Source: Pauljensenia sp018375675 (GTDB taxonomy: Bacteria > Actinomycetota > Actinomycetes > Actinomycetales > Actinomycetaceae). From it: a stretch of DNA of 64,000 nt. The notes beneath the pieces are model-generated. The model worked only from the letters and a program-made list of their open reading frames with translations. It was not told the origin of the DNA and did no database searches. The position numbers and the translations under genes are program-made. Numbering within the stretch: the first letter of the stretch is position 1; every line of letters begins with the position of its first letter. The DNA lies in contig JAPWAE010000008.1 of NCBI GenBank assembly GCA_041432705.1, positions 1 through 64,000 on the forward strand. Reading direction: 5' to 3'. Shown here piece by piece: positions 26,273-33,251 of the stretch.

Positions 26273-27444
26273 TCACTCTGGCGACCCGCACCTTTACACC
26301 CGAGCCGACGGCCGCGGCGCTGCGCCTCGGGGCACTCGCCCGCGCGCTCGCCGCAGGCGGAGACAGGGTCCGGGTCCTCACCTCGCGCCTGGCTCCCCCC
26401 GTTGCCCGCGACGCCTGCCGGCTCGCGGACGGTGGTGTCGATGCGGGGGAGGACAGTGGCCTCGTCAACGTGCGACGTGCCCCCGTCCTGCGCGACCGCA
26501 CGGGAGCGGTGCGCGGATACGTCTCCTACATGTCTTTCGACCTGCCCCTCCTCGCTCGGCTGCTCACCGGTCCGCGCCCCGACGTCGTCGTCTCCGAGCC
26601 TCCGCCGACGACCGGTGCTGCCGTGCGCCTCGCCTGCGCGGCACGCCGCGTCCCCTACGTCTACTACTGCGCCGACATTGTCTCGGACGCCGCCGCGCTC
26701 GCGGGTGTGCCCAGCATCGTCGTGCGCACGGTCGCGGGGCTGGAGTCTTTTGCGCTGCGCGGTGCCCGCCGCGTCATCGCCGTGTCCGATGGGGTCGCCC
26801 GCCGCGCGCGCGACCTGGGTGCCCGGGACGTCGCGGTCGTCCCCAACGGGGTGCGCGTGCCTGATGCCGTCGCCGCCGGCGTGCCCGAGGGTTTTCCCTC
26901 GTGCGACGGACCCGTCTTCGTCTACGCAGGCACGGTCGCCCAGTGGTTGGCCCCCGAGGTCTTCGTCGATGCTTTCGAGCGCGCGCGAGCGCGGCTCGGG
27001 GATGCGCGCCTCGTGTTCGTGGGGCAGGGGAGTGGATGGATAGAACTGGCTGAACGTGCCCGAGGCGTGTCCGGCGTCGAAATGGTCCCCGCCGTCAGTG
27101 CTGAGGAGGCGGACCGGTGGATGGCGCGAGCCACCGCGAGCCTCGCCTCGCTGCGACCGGGCGGGTACGACTACGCCTACCCGACGAAGATCCTGGCCTC
27201 CCTCGCGCAGGGCACTCCCGTCATCTACGCGGGTCCGGGTCAGGCTGCCCGCGACGTCGCGGAGGGCGGGCTCGGGGTGGCGTGCGGCCTCGACGCTGAC
27301 GAGATCGCCGAGGCCATGGTTGGTCTCGCGTCGGGGACTGCCGCCTGGGTGGGTGCTGAGGGTGCACGCGCCTGGGTGAGCGCGCATCGGTCAGTCGAGG
27401 CCTCGTCGCGCGCTGCATCCGCGGTGGTTCGGTCGGCGCTCTGA
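26266..27444 (+). CDS. Glycosyltransferase family 4-like (WbuB type)
   Basis: A 392-residue GT-B glycosyltransferase with FTPEPTAAALRLGALARAL at the N-terminus, VSEPPPTTGAAVRLA, VYYCADIVSDAA, VIAVSDGVARRA and VVPNGVRVPDA before the donor domain (VYAGTVAQWLAPEVFVDAFERA). It resembles WbuB/Wbnh-like transferases of capsule loci. The ATG at 26266 overlaps the dehydrogenase stop by 7 bases, so the two are coupled; the long open frame upstream of it is a shadow of the dehydrogenase gene. Confidence 0.82.
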   Translation: MLVTLATRTFTPEPTAAALRLGALARALAAGGDRVRVLTSRLAPPVARDACRLADGGVDAGEDSGLVNVRRAPVLRDRTGAVRGYVSYMSFDLPLLARLLTGPRPDVVVSEPPPTTGAAVRLACAARRVPYVYYCADIVSDAAALAGVPSIVVRTVAGLESFALRGARRVIAVSDGVARRARDLGARDVAVVPNGVRVPDAVAAGVPEGFPSCDGPVFVYAGTVAQWLAPEVFVDAFERARARLGDARLVFVGQGSGWIELAERARGVSGVEMVPAVSAEEADRWMARATASLASLRPGGYDYAYPTKILASLAQGTPVIYAGPGQAARDVAEGGLGVACGLDADEIAEAMVGLASGTAAWVGAEGARAWVSAHRSVEASSRAASAVVRSAL

Positions 27445-27659
27445 TTTGTTCAGCTGCCGCACGTTGTCGGGGGGCGCTGTCTTCTCCCGCTGAATCGCGG
27501 CGGTATCCCTGAGCCTGCGTGCCCACGGTGACGATGTTCTTCCTCGTCGCGCCGGCTATCAGTGACGTGTGAGAGGCCTGAAGTGAGGTGCTGACGCGAC
27601 GCGCCCCGACTCGTCTCACATGCAAAAAGCTATCGTTTTGGTTTGTGTCAGTTTATGCA

Positions 27660-27704
27660 TGTAACTATTCTCATGTTTACAGTTACAACATAAGCATCTA
27701 CAAT
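27660..27704 (+). promoter_or_regulatory. Promoter of the amidase gene with flanking inverted repeat
   Basis: TTTACA (27676-27681) and TACAAT (27699-27704) are 17 bp apart in an AT-rich stretch. A 6-bp inverted repeat (TGTAAC 27660-27665, GTTACA 27682-27687) brackets the -35 element and may be an operator. The 294-bp gap from 27445 holds no gene that I can see. Confidence 0.65.
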
Positions 27705-27738
27705 CACGACTGTCACATTAGCAACTTGAAGGATCACT

Positions 27739-29799
27739 ATGCGCTCCTCGTGGAGGACCATCGTCGCAGGGCTCACCCTGGCCCTCGGCGCAGCCGCAGC
27801 GGCCCTCGTGCCGCCCGCGCACGCAGCTGGCATCACGATCGCCATCGACCCCGGACACGGCGGCTCCGACCCCGGCGCGGTCGCAAACGGCCTGCGTGAG
27901 AAGGACCTGACCCTCGCGGTCTCGCTGGCCCTGAAGGAAGAGCTGGAAAGCTACGACGGCGTCCGCGTCGTCATGACCCGCACGACGGACACCCGTCCCT
28001 CGGAGAACACCAGCACCGACCTGTCCCGCCGCGTCGAGATGGCGGCCGCGGAGGATGCGGACGCGCTCGTCTCCATCCACTTCAACTCGGGCGCGCCCAT
28101 CGCGAAGGGTGCCGAGGTCTGGTACCCGAATTCCTCCTCGTACAACTACGGCACCCACACGCAGGGGCGCACCCTGTCCAACGCCATCCAAAAGCAGCTC
28201 ACCGGCCTTGGTCTGGCTGACCGCGGCATCAAGACGCGCGACAACCCCTACTACGACTACCCGGACGGCTCGACCGGCGACTACTACGCCGTCATCCGCC
28301 AGTCGCGCGAAGAGAACATGACCGGCGTCATCGTCGAGCACGCCTTCGTCACCTCGGCGACCGACGCCGCCCTCCTGCACAACGAGAGCTTCGTGCGCTC
28401 CCTCGGCGTCGCCGACGCGACCGGCATCGCCCAGGCTTATGGGCTGAGCAAGGGCACGTGGCGCGCCACCGGAGATTCCTGGAGCTTCATCTCCAACGGC
28501 GCGGCCAAGACCGGCTGGTTCTCCGCCGGTGGCCGCTGGTACTGGGCTGGCTCCAACAAGCAGACGATCCGCGGATGGTCCACCATCAACGGACGCCGCT
28601 ACTTCTTCGACGACTCCACCGCCATGGTGACGGGTTGGAAGCAGGAAGACGGCAAGTGGTACTACCTGCGTCCTGATGGCGACATGGCCACCGGATGGGT
28701 GAAGGTCGCCGGCTCCTGGTACTACATGAACGCCGACGGCGTTATGGTCACCGGCTGGCTCAAGGACGGCAACAACTGGTACTGGCTCCGCGCCAACGGT
28801 GCGGCCGCGATCGGCTGGACCAACGTCGATGGCGCCTGGTACCTCTTCGAGGACGATGCGCGCATGCTCACCGGCTGGCAGCGGACTGAGGATGACAATC
28901 GCTGGTACTACATGCGACCCAGCGGACAGATGGTTACCGGCTGGCTCCTCGATGCCGGCAAGTGGTACTACCTGGACGGTGAGGGAGCCATGATGACCGG
29001 CTGGACCAAGGTGGGCGACACCTGGTACCACCTGAGCTCCTCCGGCGCGATGAGCACCGGCTGGCTCCTGGACGGCGCCTGGTACTGGCTGGACCCGAAC
29101 TCGGGCGCCATGGCGACCGGCACGGTCACCGTCGAGGGACGCGCATCGAACTTCGCCTCCTCCGGAGCATGGCTCGGCTACGCGGACGGCAGCGAGGCTC
29201 CGGCGGCCTCCCGCAGCGCCTCGCGCAGCGCCTCCGTCACGAACGCGTCCGGTCAGCGCCTCATCATGAGCGCGCCCACAGCCTCGCGCGCGGAAACCAT
29301 CGACGCGATGGAAGACGCCTGGGATCAGGCTGGCTACAGCTACCCGAGCGCCCTGAGCGCCGGCGGTGCGCCGACGATCCGTGACTTCGCCTCCATCGTC
29401 TACGACGAGGCCGTGGCCGAGGGGGTGTCCCCCGAGCTGGTCTTCGTGCAGGCCATGAAGGAGACGGGCTGGCTGCGCTTCGGCGGTGACGTGACCGTCA
29501 GCCAGTACAACTTCTCTGGCATCGGCGCGGTTGGCGGCGGCGCGAAGGGCGCATCCTTCCCGGACGTGCGCACCGGCATCCGTGCCCAGGTTCAGCACCT
29601 GCGCGCCTACGCGGACTCCTCGGTGACCACAGCGTCGCTGGCGAATACGGTCGTGGACCCGCGCTTCACCTACGTGCGCAAGGGTGCGGCCCCCGTGGTC
29701 GAGCACCTGGGCATTCAGGAGAACCCCAACCGCACCGGCTGGGCCGCAGCCAAGAACTACGGCTACGACCTGGTGTCCATGATGAAGGCGTACTTCTGA
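27739..29799 (+). CDS. Secreted peptidoglycan hydrolase: amidase, choline-binding-type repeats, glucosaminidase-like domain
   Basis: A 686-residue exported cell-wall enzyme. A signal peptide ends near residue 29 (AHA-A). An Amidase_3 domain (30-232), which cuts the MurNAc to L-Ala bond, has zinc ligands His40, Glu54 and His114 and catalytic Glu200. Residues 239-480 are about ten tandem W-Y-Y/G-W repeats of the choline/glucan-binding type (pattern WYYL..DG.M.TGW). A C-terminal domain (about 510-686) resembles endo-beta-N-acetylglucosaminidases, with candidate catalytic Glu575 in AMKETGW. It would therefore cleave both stem peptide and glycan. A GAAGGA ribosome-binding site precedes the ATG; a terminator follows. 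Confidence 0.9.
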   Translation: MRSSWRTIVAGLTLALGAAAAALVPPAHAAGITIAIDPGHGGSDPGAVANGLREKDLTLAVSLALKEELESYDGVRVVMTRTTDTRPSENTSTDLSRRVEMAAAEDADALVSIHFNSGAPIAKGAEVWYPNSSSYNYGTHTQGRTLSNAIQKQLTGLGLADRGIKTRDNPYYDYPDGSTGDYYAVIRQSREENMTGVIVEHAFVTSATDAALLHNESFVRSLGVADATGIAQAYGLSKGTWRATGDSWSFISNGAAKTGWFSAGGRWYWAGSNKQTIRGWSTINGRRYFFDDSTAMVTGWKQEDGKWYYLRPDGDMATGWVKVAGSWYYMNADGVMVTGWLKDGNNWYWLRANGAAAIGWTNVDGAWYLFEDDARMLTGWQRTEDDNRWYYMRPSGQMVTGWLLDAGKWYYLDGEGAMMTGWTKVGDTWYHLSSSGAMSTGWLLDGAWYWLDPNSGAMATGTVTVEGRASNFASSGAWLGYADGSEAPAASRSASRSASVTNASGQRLIMSAPTASRAETIDAMEDAWDQAGYSYPSALSAGGAPTIRDFASIVYDEAVAEGVSPELVFVQAMKETGWLRFGGDVTVSQYNFSGIGAVGGGAKGASFPDVRTGIRAQVQHLRAYADSSVTTASLANTVVDPRFTYVRKGAAPVVEHLGIQENPNRTGWAAAKNYGYDLVSMMKAYF

Positions 29800-29812
29800 G
29801 AGTTCTTCCGTG

Positions 29813-29862
29813 ACGAGGCCGGGGCCGACTGCGCGATTCAGCGTGGCCGGCCCCGGCCTCGT
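29813..29862 (+). terminator. Hairpin after the amidase gene (GAGGCCGGGG family)
   Basis: A 15-bp perfect stem, ACGAGGCCGGGGCCG (29813-29827) with its complement at 29848-29862, followed by TTTAT. It belongs to the repeated hairpin family. Confidence 0.75.
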
Positions 29863-29916
29863 TTATCTGCGGCGCGCACATGCGTCGCGCTCAGGCGCGG
29901 TATCTGCCCAAACGAC

Positions 29917-29933
29917 TACACTCTCAAAGAGTG
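29917..29933 (+). promoter_or_regulatory. -10 box with overlapping inverted repeat, upstream of the CorA-like operon
   Basis: TACACT (29917-29922) is a good -10 hexamer. It is overlapped by CACTCT-CAA-AGAGTG (29919-29933), a perfect 6-bp inverted repeat covering the -10 and likely start site, the position expected of a repressor operator. It lies 75-90 nt before the first gene of the operon. Confidence 0.45.
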
Positions 29934-30008
29934 GTCTGTCCCCACGGCCTCGGGTCGCCTGCGCTGGACAACTACGTGTCAACGACTTCGAATGGAGGTG
30001 CCCGGGCG

Positions 30009-31289
30009 ATGAGCTCCTACAGCAAGACGTACGCCTCTGATCCTCAGCTCTGGGATGTGGGCCCAAGCTTCCTGCTGAAGTGCCAGTACACGGATGGAAC
30101 GCAGGCAGTGATTCTGTCCGGATGGCATCGCCGGGCCATGGAGTTCGAGAATCCGATCGTTCTGCCTCCGCTCGACGACGGTGAGGGATACCGGTACTGC
30201 TCCATCGACGCGCACACCCATCGTGAGGACCCGTGGAGCGACATCGACAGGTACGAGCTCGAAGTGTCGCTCGACGGTGCGCACGACGGCGAAATCTCCT
30301 CGCTCCTCGACAAGCTCATGGCGCCGACCGTCGCTCATGCGCTGATGGCATCGATGCCGGAGATGATTCAGCGGGTGTCGGCGAACAAAACGAACGTGCC
30401 TCTGCAGATCGATGACGATACGAGGATCAGGTACGTCGATCTGCTGACCCAGAACCTGCCGGCCCGTTCCGGCGATACCTCCGAGCCGCTTCGCGCCCTT
30501 CATCGATGGTGCCGGATCTTCGACATCGGCAACGGCACCGTCACGATCTATCAGCCGGTCTCGCCAGACCAGCTCGACAACCTTCGCTGGCCGCACAACG
30601 GCATCTGGCTGAACCGCGGGCAGGGGTACTTCACCGAACTTTCGGATGTGGGCAATATCGTTGAGGCGTTCTCGATCCCGATCAAGTACGAGCAATACAA
30701 CCTTGAGAACTGGCGGATTGAGTTCGAATTCTGGGAGAACGAGCCCTTCCAGATCATGATCAGCGACGATTCTGAGGAGGCAGCGCAGCGCCTCGGGCGG
30801 GCGCAGCGAGAAATCGGCGTGCTCTCCCAGTTCGTAACCACGGCGTTCCTCGTGTCCAGGAACCTTGAGCGCCGTTCCAAGGTCAACGAACTCGTGACCG
30901 GGAACGAGGCCCTGCAGGGCCTCGCGACGCGCAAGGTTGCCGAACTCAAGGCGACGATCGAAGAATACCGACGACTGCTCGAGCGGGCGTCCGGCCTGCT
31001 CGCGAACACCGCTCAGTCCGTCCAGGCCGTCGCGAACCAGGAAAACGCCGAGGCCGCAGAACGAACGAACACGTTCCTCACCTTTGCGTCCGCGGTCTTT
31101 TTCGTCCCGACGCTGATCATTTCTTTCTTCTCGATGTCCATCATTGGCCTCAACCAGGGCGAAACTCTTCCCTCGCTCTGGTTCGTGCTCGCCCTGTGCC
31201 TGGCGAGCGTGGTCGTCGCGATCGGCGTTCTCGTTGTCTTGAGGCGTCAGCTGAGGAAGAGCCGACACAAGGCCCCAAGGAGGCGATGA
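30009..31289 (+). CDS. Divergent CorA-like membrane protein of unknown function
   Basis: A 426-residue protein. Residues 1-260 form a soluble domain I do not recognise. A long heptad-rich helical region (about 270-355) leads into two membrane helices (about 357-378 and 390-412) joined by a short loop SMSIIGLNQGETLPSLW, ending in a basic tail. This topology is that of CorA/Mrs2 channels, but the GMN selectivity motif is not present (SMS at the equivalent place). The ATG at 30009 has a GGAGGTG ribosome-binding site. Its stop overlaps the next gene by ATGA. It may be a membrane effector or ion channel controlled by a nucleotide (inference). Confidence 0.65.
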   Translation: MSSYSKTYASDPQLWDVGPSFLLKCQYTDGTQAVILSGWHRRAMEFENPIVLPPLDDGEGYRYCSIDAHTHREDPWSDIDRYELEVSLDGAHDGEISSLLDKLMAPTVAHALMASMPEMIQRVSANKTNVPLQIDDDTRIRYVDLLTQNLPARSGDTSEPLRALHRWCRIFDIGNGTVTIYQPVSPDQLDNLRWPHNGIWLNRGQGYFTELSDVGNIVEAFSIPIKYEQYNLENWRIEFEFWENEPFQIMISDDSEEAAQRLGRAQREIGVLSQFVTTAFLVSRNLERRSKVNELVTGNEALQGLATRKVAELKATIEEYRRLLERASGLLANTAQSVQAVANQENAEAAERTNTFLTFASAVFFVPTLIISFFSMSIIGLNQGETLPSLWFVLALCLASVVVAIGVLVVLRRQLRKSRHKAPRRR

Positions 31290-32179
31290 CGATGTTCTCC
31301 ACCATCACGTCAGGCGAGATCCGGCAAGCGCTGGAGCAGGTGTCGCGCCAGTACCTGGCGGGCAACCTCTCTCGGCCGCAGGTGGTCGCTCACTACGACA
31401 CGAGCGATCTCGAAATCGGGATCACGTCCTATTCCGACGACGCGTGTGAGCAGCCGCACTTTCATACGCAGGCCACCGAGTATCAGTACATGCTGTCCGG
31501 GTGGACGCAGTACCTGGATACGGACACCGGCGAGGAGCATGAGTTCCGTGCGGGCGACTTCTACGTCATCGAACCCGGAACGACCTACGCGCAGCGATCG
31601 AAGCGGGGGACTCAGATCCTCTTCATCAAGGTTCCCTCCACGAACGACAAGAACGTCGTCACCCCCGGCCCGGATGTCGAGGCCTGGCTGGCCTCGGCCC
31701 TGACGACGACGCGCGTGGACTACTCCCACGCTCCCGATGCGCCGGCCGCTAACTCGATCGTCCCCGCCGCAGCGGTCGCCATCGAGCGTGAGGGCCACAT
31801 CCTCATGCTCCAGCGCCGAGATAGCGGGAATTGGACGCTCCCGGGCGGCACCCTCGAATTCGGCGAAAGCCTCGCCGAGTGCGCGGTCCGCGAGCTCAAG
31901 GAGGAGACCGGCCTCGACGTGCAGGTGACCGGGATCGTCGGCACCTACACGGACCCGGACGTGCGCATCGCATACTCCGACGGGGAAGTACGCCAGGAGT
32001 TCACCGTCGTCTTTCACGGGGTGTCCGAGGGCCGCGAGGTGTCTCTCGACTCTGAATCCACGGGTTTCCAGTGGGTGCTCAAGGAGAATCTCCTCGATTT
32101 GCGCCTCGCTGACTCTCAGCGTCGCAGGCTTGAGGATCTCCTGCGGTATCTGGCCGACGGCACACAAAGGATCGCATGA
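31286..32179 (+). CDS. Cupin-Nudix hydrolase fusion
   Basis: A 297-residue protein with an N-terminal cupin barrel (about 40-115; His58 and His60 in PHFHTQ, then YLDTDTGEEHEFRAGD and VIEPGTTYAQ) and a C-terminal Nudix domain (about 152-280). The Nudix box spans residues 188-210 and keeps all consensus positions, including the REL-KEETG metal-binding core. Nudix enzymes hydrolyse nucleoside diphosphates linked to another moiety; the cupin may sense or modify a small molecule. ATGA overlaps at both ends tie it into one operon with the CorA-like and HD genes. The fusion order is unusual in my experience. Confidence 0.78.
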   Translation: MTMFSTITSGEIRQALEQVSRQYLAGNLSRPQVVAHYDTSDLEIGITSYSDDACEQPHFHTQATEYQYMLSGWTQYLDTDTGEEHEFRAGDFYVIEPGTTYAQRSKRGTQILFIKVPSTNDKNVVTPGPDVEAWLASALTTTRVDYSHAPDAPAANSIVPAAAVAIEREGHILMLQRRDSGNWTLPGGTLEFGESLAECAVRELKEETGLDVQVTGIVGTYTDPDVRIAYSDGEVRQEFTVVFHGVSEGREVSLDSESTGFQWVLKENLLDLRLADSQRRRLEDLLRYLADGTQRIA

Positions 32180-32667
32180 TGACTGACTCGACGCCTGCAA
32201 TCGGCATGGACGAGAACCGGCTGCGCCACTGCCGCGGGGTGGGGATGAAGGCCTCCGAGCTGGGGCGGACTCTGTTTGGCTGGTCGGATGAGAAGTGCCG
32301 CGACATGTTCGTGATGGGCTACCTGCACGATGTGGGCTATCAATTCGCCCAGGAACAGTCTGAGCATGAAGAGCTCGGAGGGGCCCTGCTGCGCTCCTTG
32401 GGGTTCACGTACTGGGCGGAGATCTTCCACCACGGCGACCCCGACAGCCCCTACCGGTCGGATGAGCTCCTGGTGCTTAACCTGGCGGACATGCTGACGT
32501 CCAAGGACGGCAGCGCCACGACCATCCCTGCGCGTCTTGCGGACATCGCGAGCCGCTACGGCGTTGAATCAACGCAGTATGTGGCGGCGAAGAAGCTCGC
32601 AGACGTTCTCGTCACCCAGGTGCGGGAGATCGGCGGTCCGCAGGACGTCCTCAGCCAGCTCGTCTAG
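32176..32667 (+). CDS. HD-domain hydrolase
   Basis: A 163-residue HD phosphohydrolase. Candidate metal ligands are His18 (RLRHCRG), His51-Asp52 (YLHDVGY), His85/His86 (IFHHGD) and Asp105 (LNLADM). The spacing resembles YqeK-type enzymes that cleave dinucleoside tetraphosphates, though it is shorter. Two adjacent ATGs (32176, 32179) overlap the Nudix gene stop; an AAAGGA ribosome-binding site fits either. As the third member of the operon it may remove a nucleotide signal or damaged nucleotide (inference). Confidence 0.75.
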   Translation: MMTDSTPAIGMDENRLRHCRGVGMKASELGRTLFGWSDEKCRDMFVMGYLHDVGYQFAQEQSEHEELGGALLRSLGFTYWAEIFHHGDPDSPYRSDELLVLNLADMLTSKDGSATTIPARLADIASRYGVESTQYVAAKKLADVLVTQVREIGGPQDVLSQLV

Positions 32668-32723
32668 GCCTCTCAAGGGGCCAGCTTCTCCAGGTATCTC
32701 AGGGGCTTTTCATCTCGTTCGAC

Positions 32724-32774
32724 GAGGCCGGGGCCTCTCGGGCGGGAATGTGCAGTCACGAGTTGGCCCCGGCC
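32724..32774 (+). terminator. Hairpin after the HD gene (GAGGCCGGGG family)
   Basis: GGCCGGGGCC (32726-32735) pairs with GGCCCCGGCC (32765-32774) around a 29-nt loop, followed by CTTATTT. It closes the CorA-like/cupin-Nudix/HD operon. Confidence 0.6.
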
Positions 32775-32781
32775 CTTATTT

Positions 32782-32884
32782 CGCATGCAATTCCCATCAG
32801 GTCTGTTTTGCGGTGCCGAGAAAACGTTGGAATACCAACGAGGTGGTTTCAAAGCTTGAAAGAGCTGTCGGGGAATTGCATGCG
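32782..32884. repeat. 103-bp element with perfect 14-bp terminal inverted repeats
   Basis: CGCATGCAATTCCC (32782-32795) is exactly the reverse complement of 32871-32884. Between them lies a second perfect hairpin, CGTTGG-AATA-CCAACG (32825-32840). It could be a miniature inverted-repeat element or a structured RNA with a 14-bp closing stem. No target-site duplication is obvious. Confidence 0.5.
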
Positions 32885-32971
32885 ACATTGGTGGGGATGT
32901 GTAGCGCATACTCCGGTGATACTGCGCTCCGGTGCTCGAAGGTCCGCAGCTACCCCCGACCGCTCGTACGT

Positions 32972-33087
32972 GGATAGGTTGTGCGCATGCGGATAGGTTA
33001 TTCAGATGCGGATAGGTTATTAACCTATCCGCATGCTTCTAACCTATCCGCATGCTTCTAACCTATCCGTATCTTCGTAACCTATCC
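32972..33087. repeat. 19-bp-phased dyad array 1 (three GGATAGGTT, four AACCTATCC)
   Basis: GGATAGGTT occurs at 32972, 32991 and 33010, and its inverse AACCTATCC at 33022, 33041, 33060 and 33079; every step is exactly 19 bp. The centre between the two sets is ATT. Linkers are 10 nt and usually end in ATGC next to GGATAGG. Related arrays are at 54543 and 57442. Confidence 0.85.
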
Positions 33088-33199
33088 GCGTACTTAGCTT
33101 GCGGCCGAGTTCTTCGCCCCGTCCGCGAGTCCGTCTGGGAGGCAGTACGCCCGGCTCGCATGCGCGTGCACTGCCCGCGCTCAAAACGGCACACGCGAG

Positions 33200-33232
33200 G
33201 GCCCCGGGGGCTTGTGGAAAGCACCCGGGGCC
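33200..33232 (-). terminator. Hairpin after rmlCD
   Basis: On the plus strand GGCCCCGGGGGC (33200-33211) faces GCACCCGGGGCC (33221-33232), a 12-bp stem with one wobble or mismatch, located 20-50 bp beyond the minus-strand rmlCD stop. Confidence 0.55.
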
Positions 33233-33251
33233 TGCCTCGTTCGTGTGGAGA

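Larger units (their letters stand above)
32668..33251. other. 584-bp gene-free region between the HD gene and rmlCD
   Basis: No credible gene is seen. The region holds, in order, a GAGGCCGGGG-family hairpin, a structured element with 14-bp terminal inverted repeats, a small hairpin (AGCGCA 32903-32908 with TGCGCT 32923-32928), a 19-bp-phased GGATAG dyad array, and the rmlCD terminator. Each is listed separately. Confidence 0.6.

Noticed and set aside
27445..27738. Riboswitch in front of the peptidoglycan hydrolase gene
   Set aside because: A good promoter at 27676-27704 leaves a leader of only about 28 nt, too short for a c-di-AMP riboswitch.
27718..29706. A 662-codon antisense frame over the amidase gene
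   Set aside because: Its repetitive PAGDHxx pattern is the complement of the WYY repeats.
32972..33087. CRISPR array
   Set aside because: Repeats are only 9 nt, linkers 10 nt, orientation inverts at the centre, and no cas genes are nearby.
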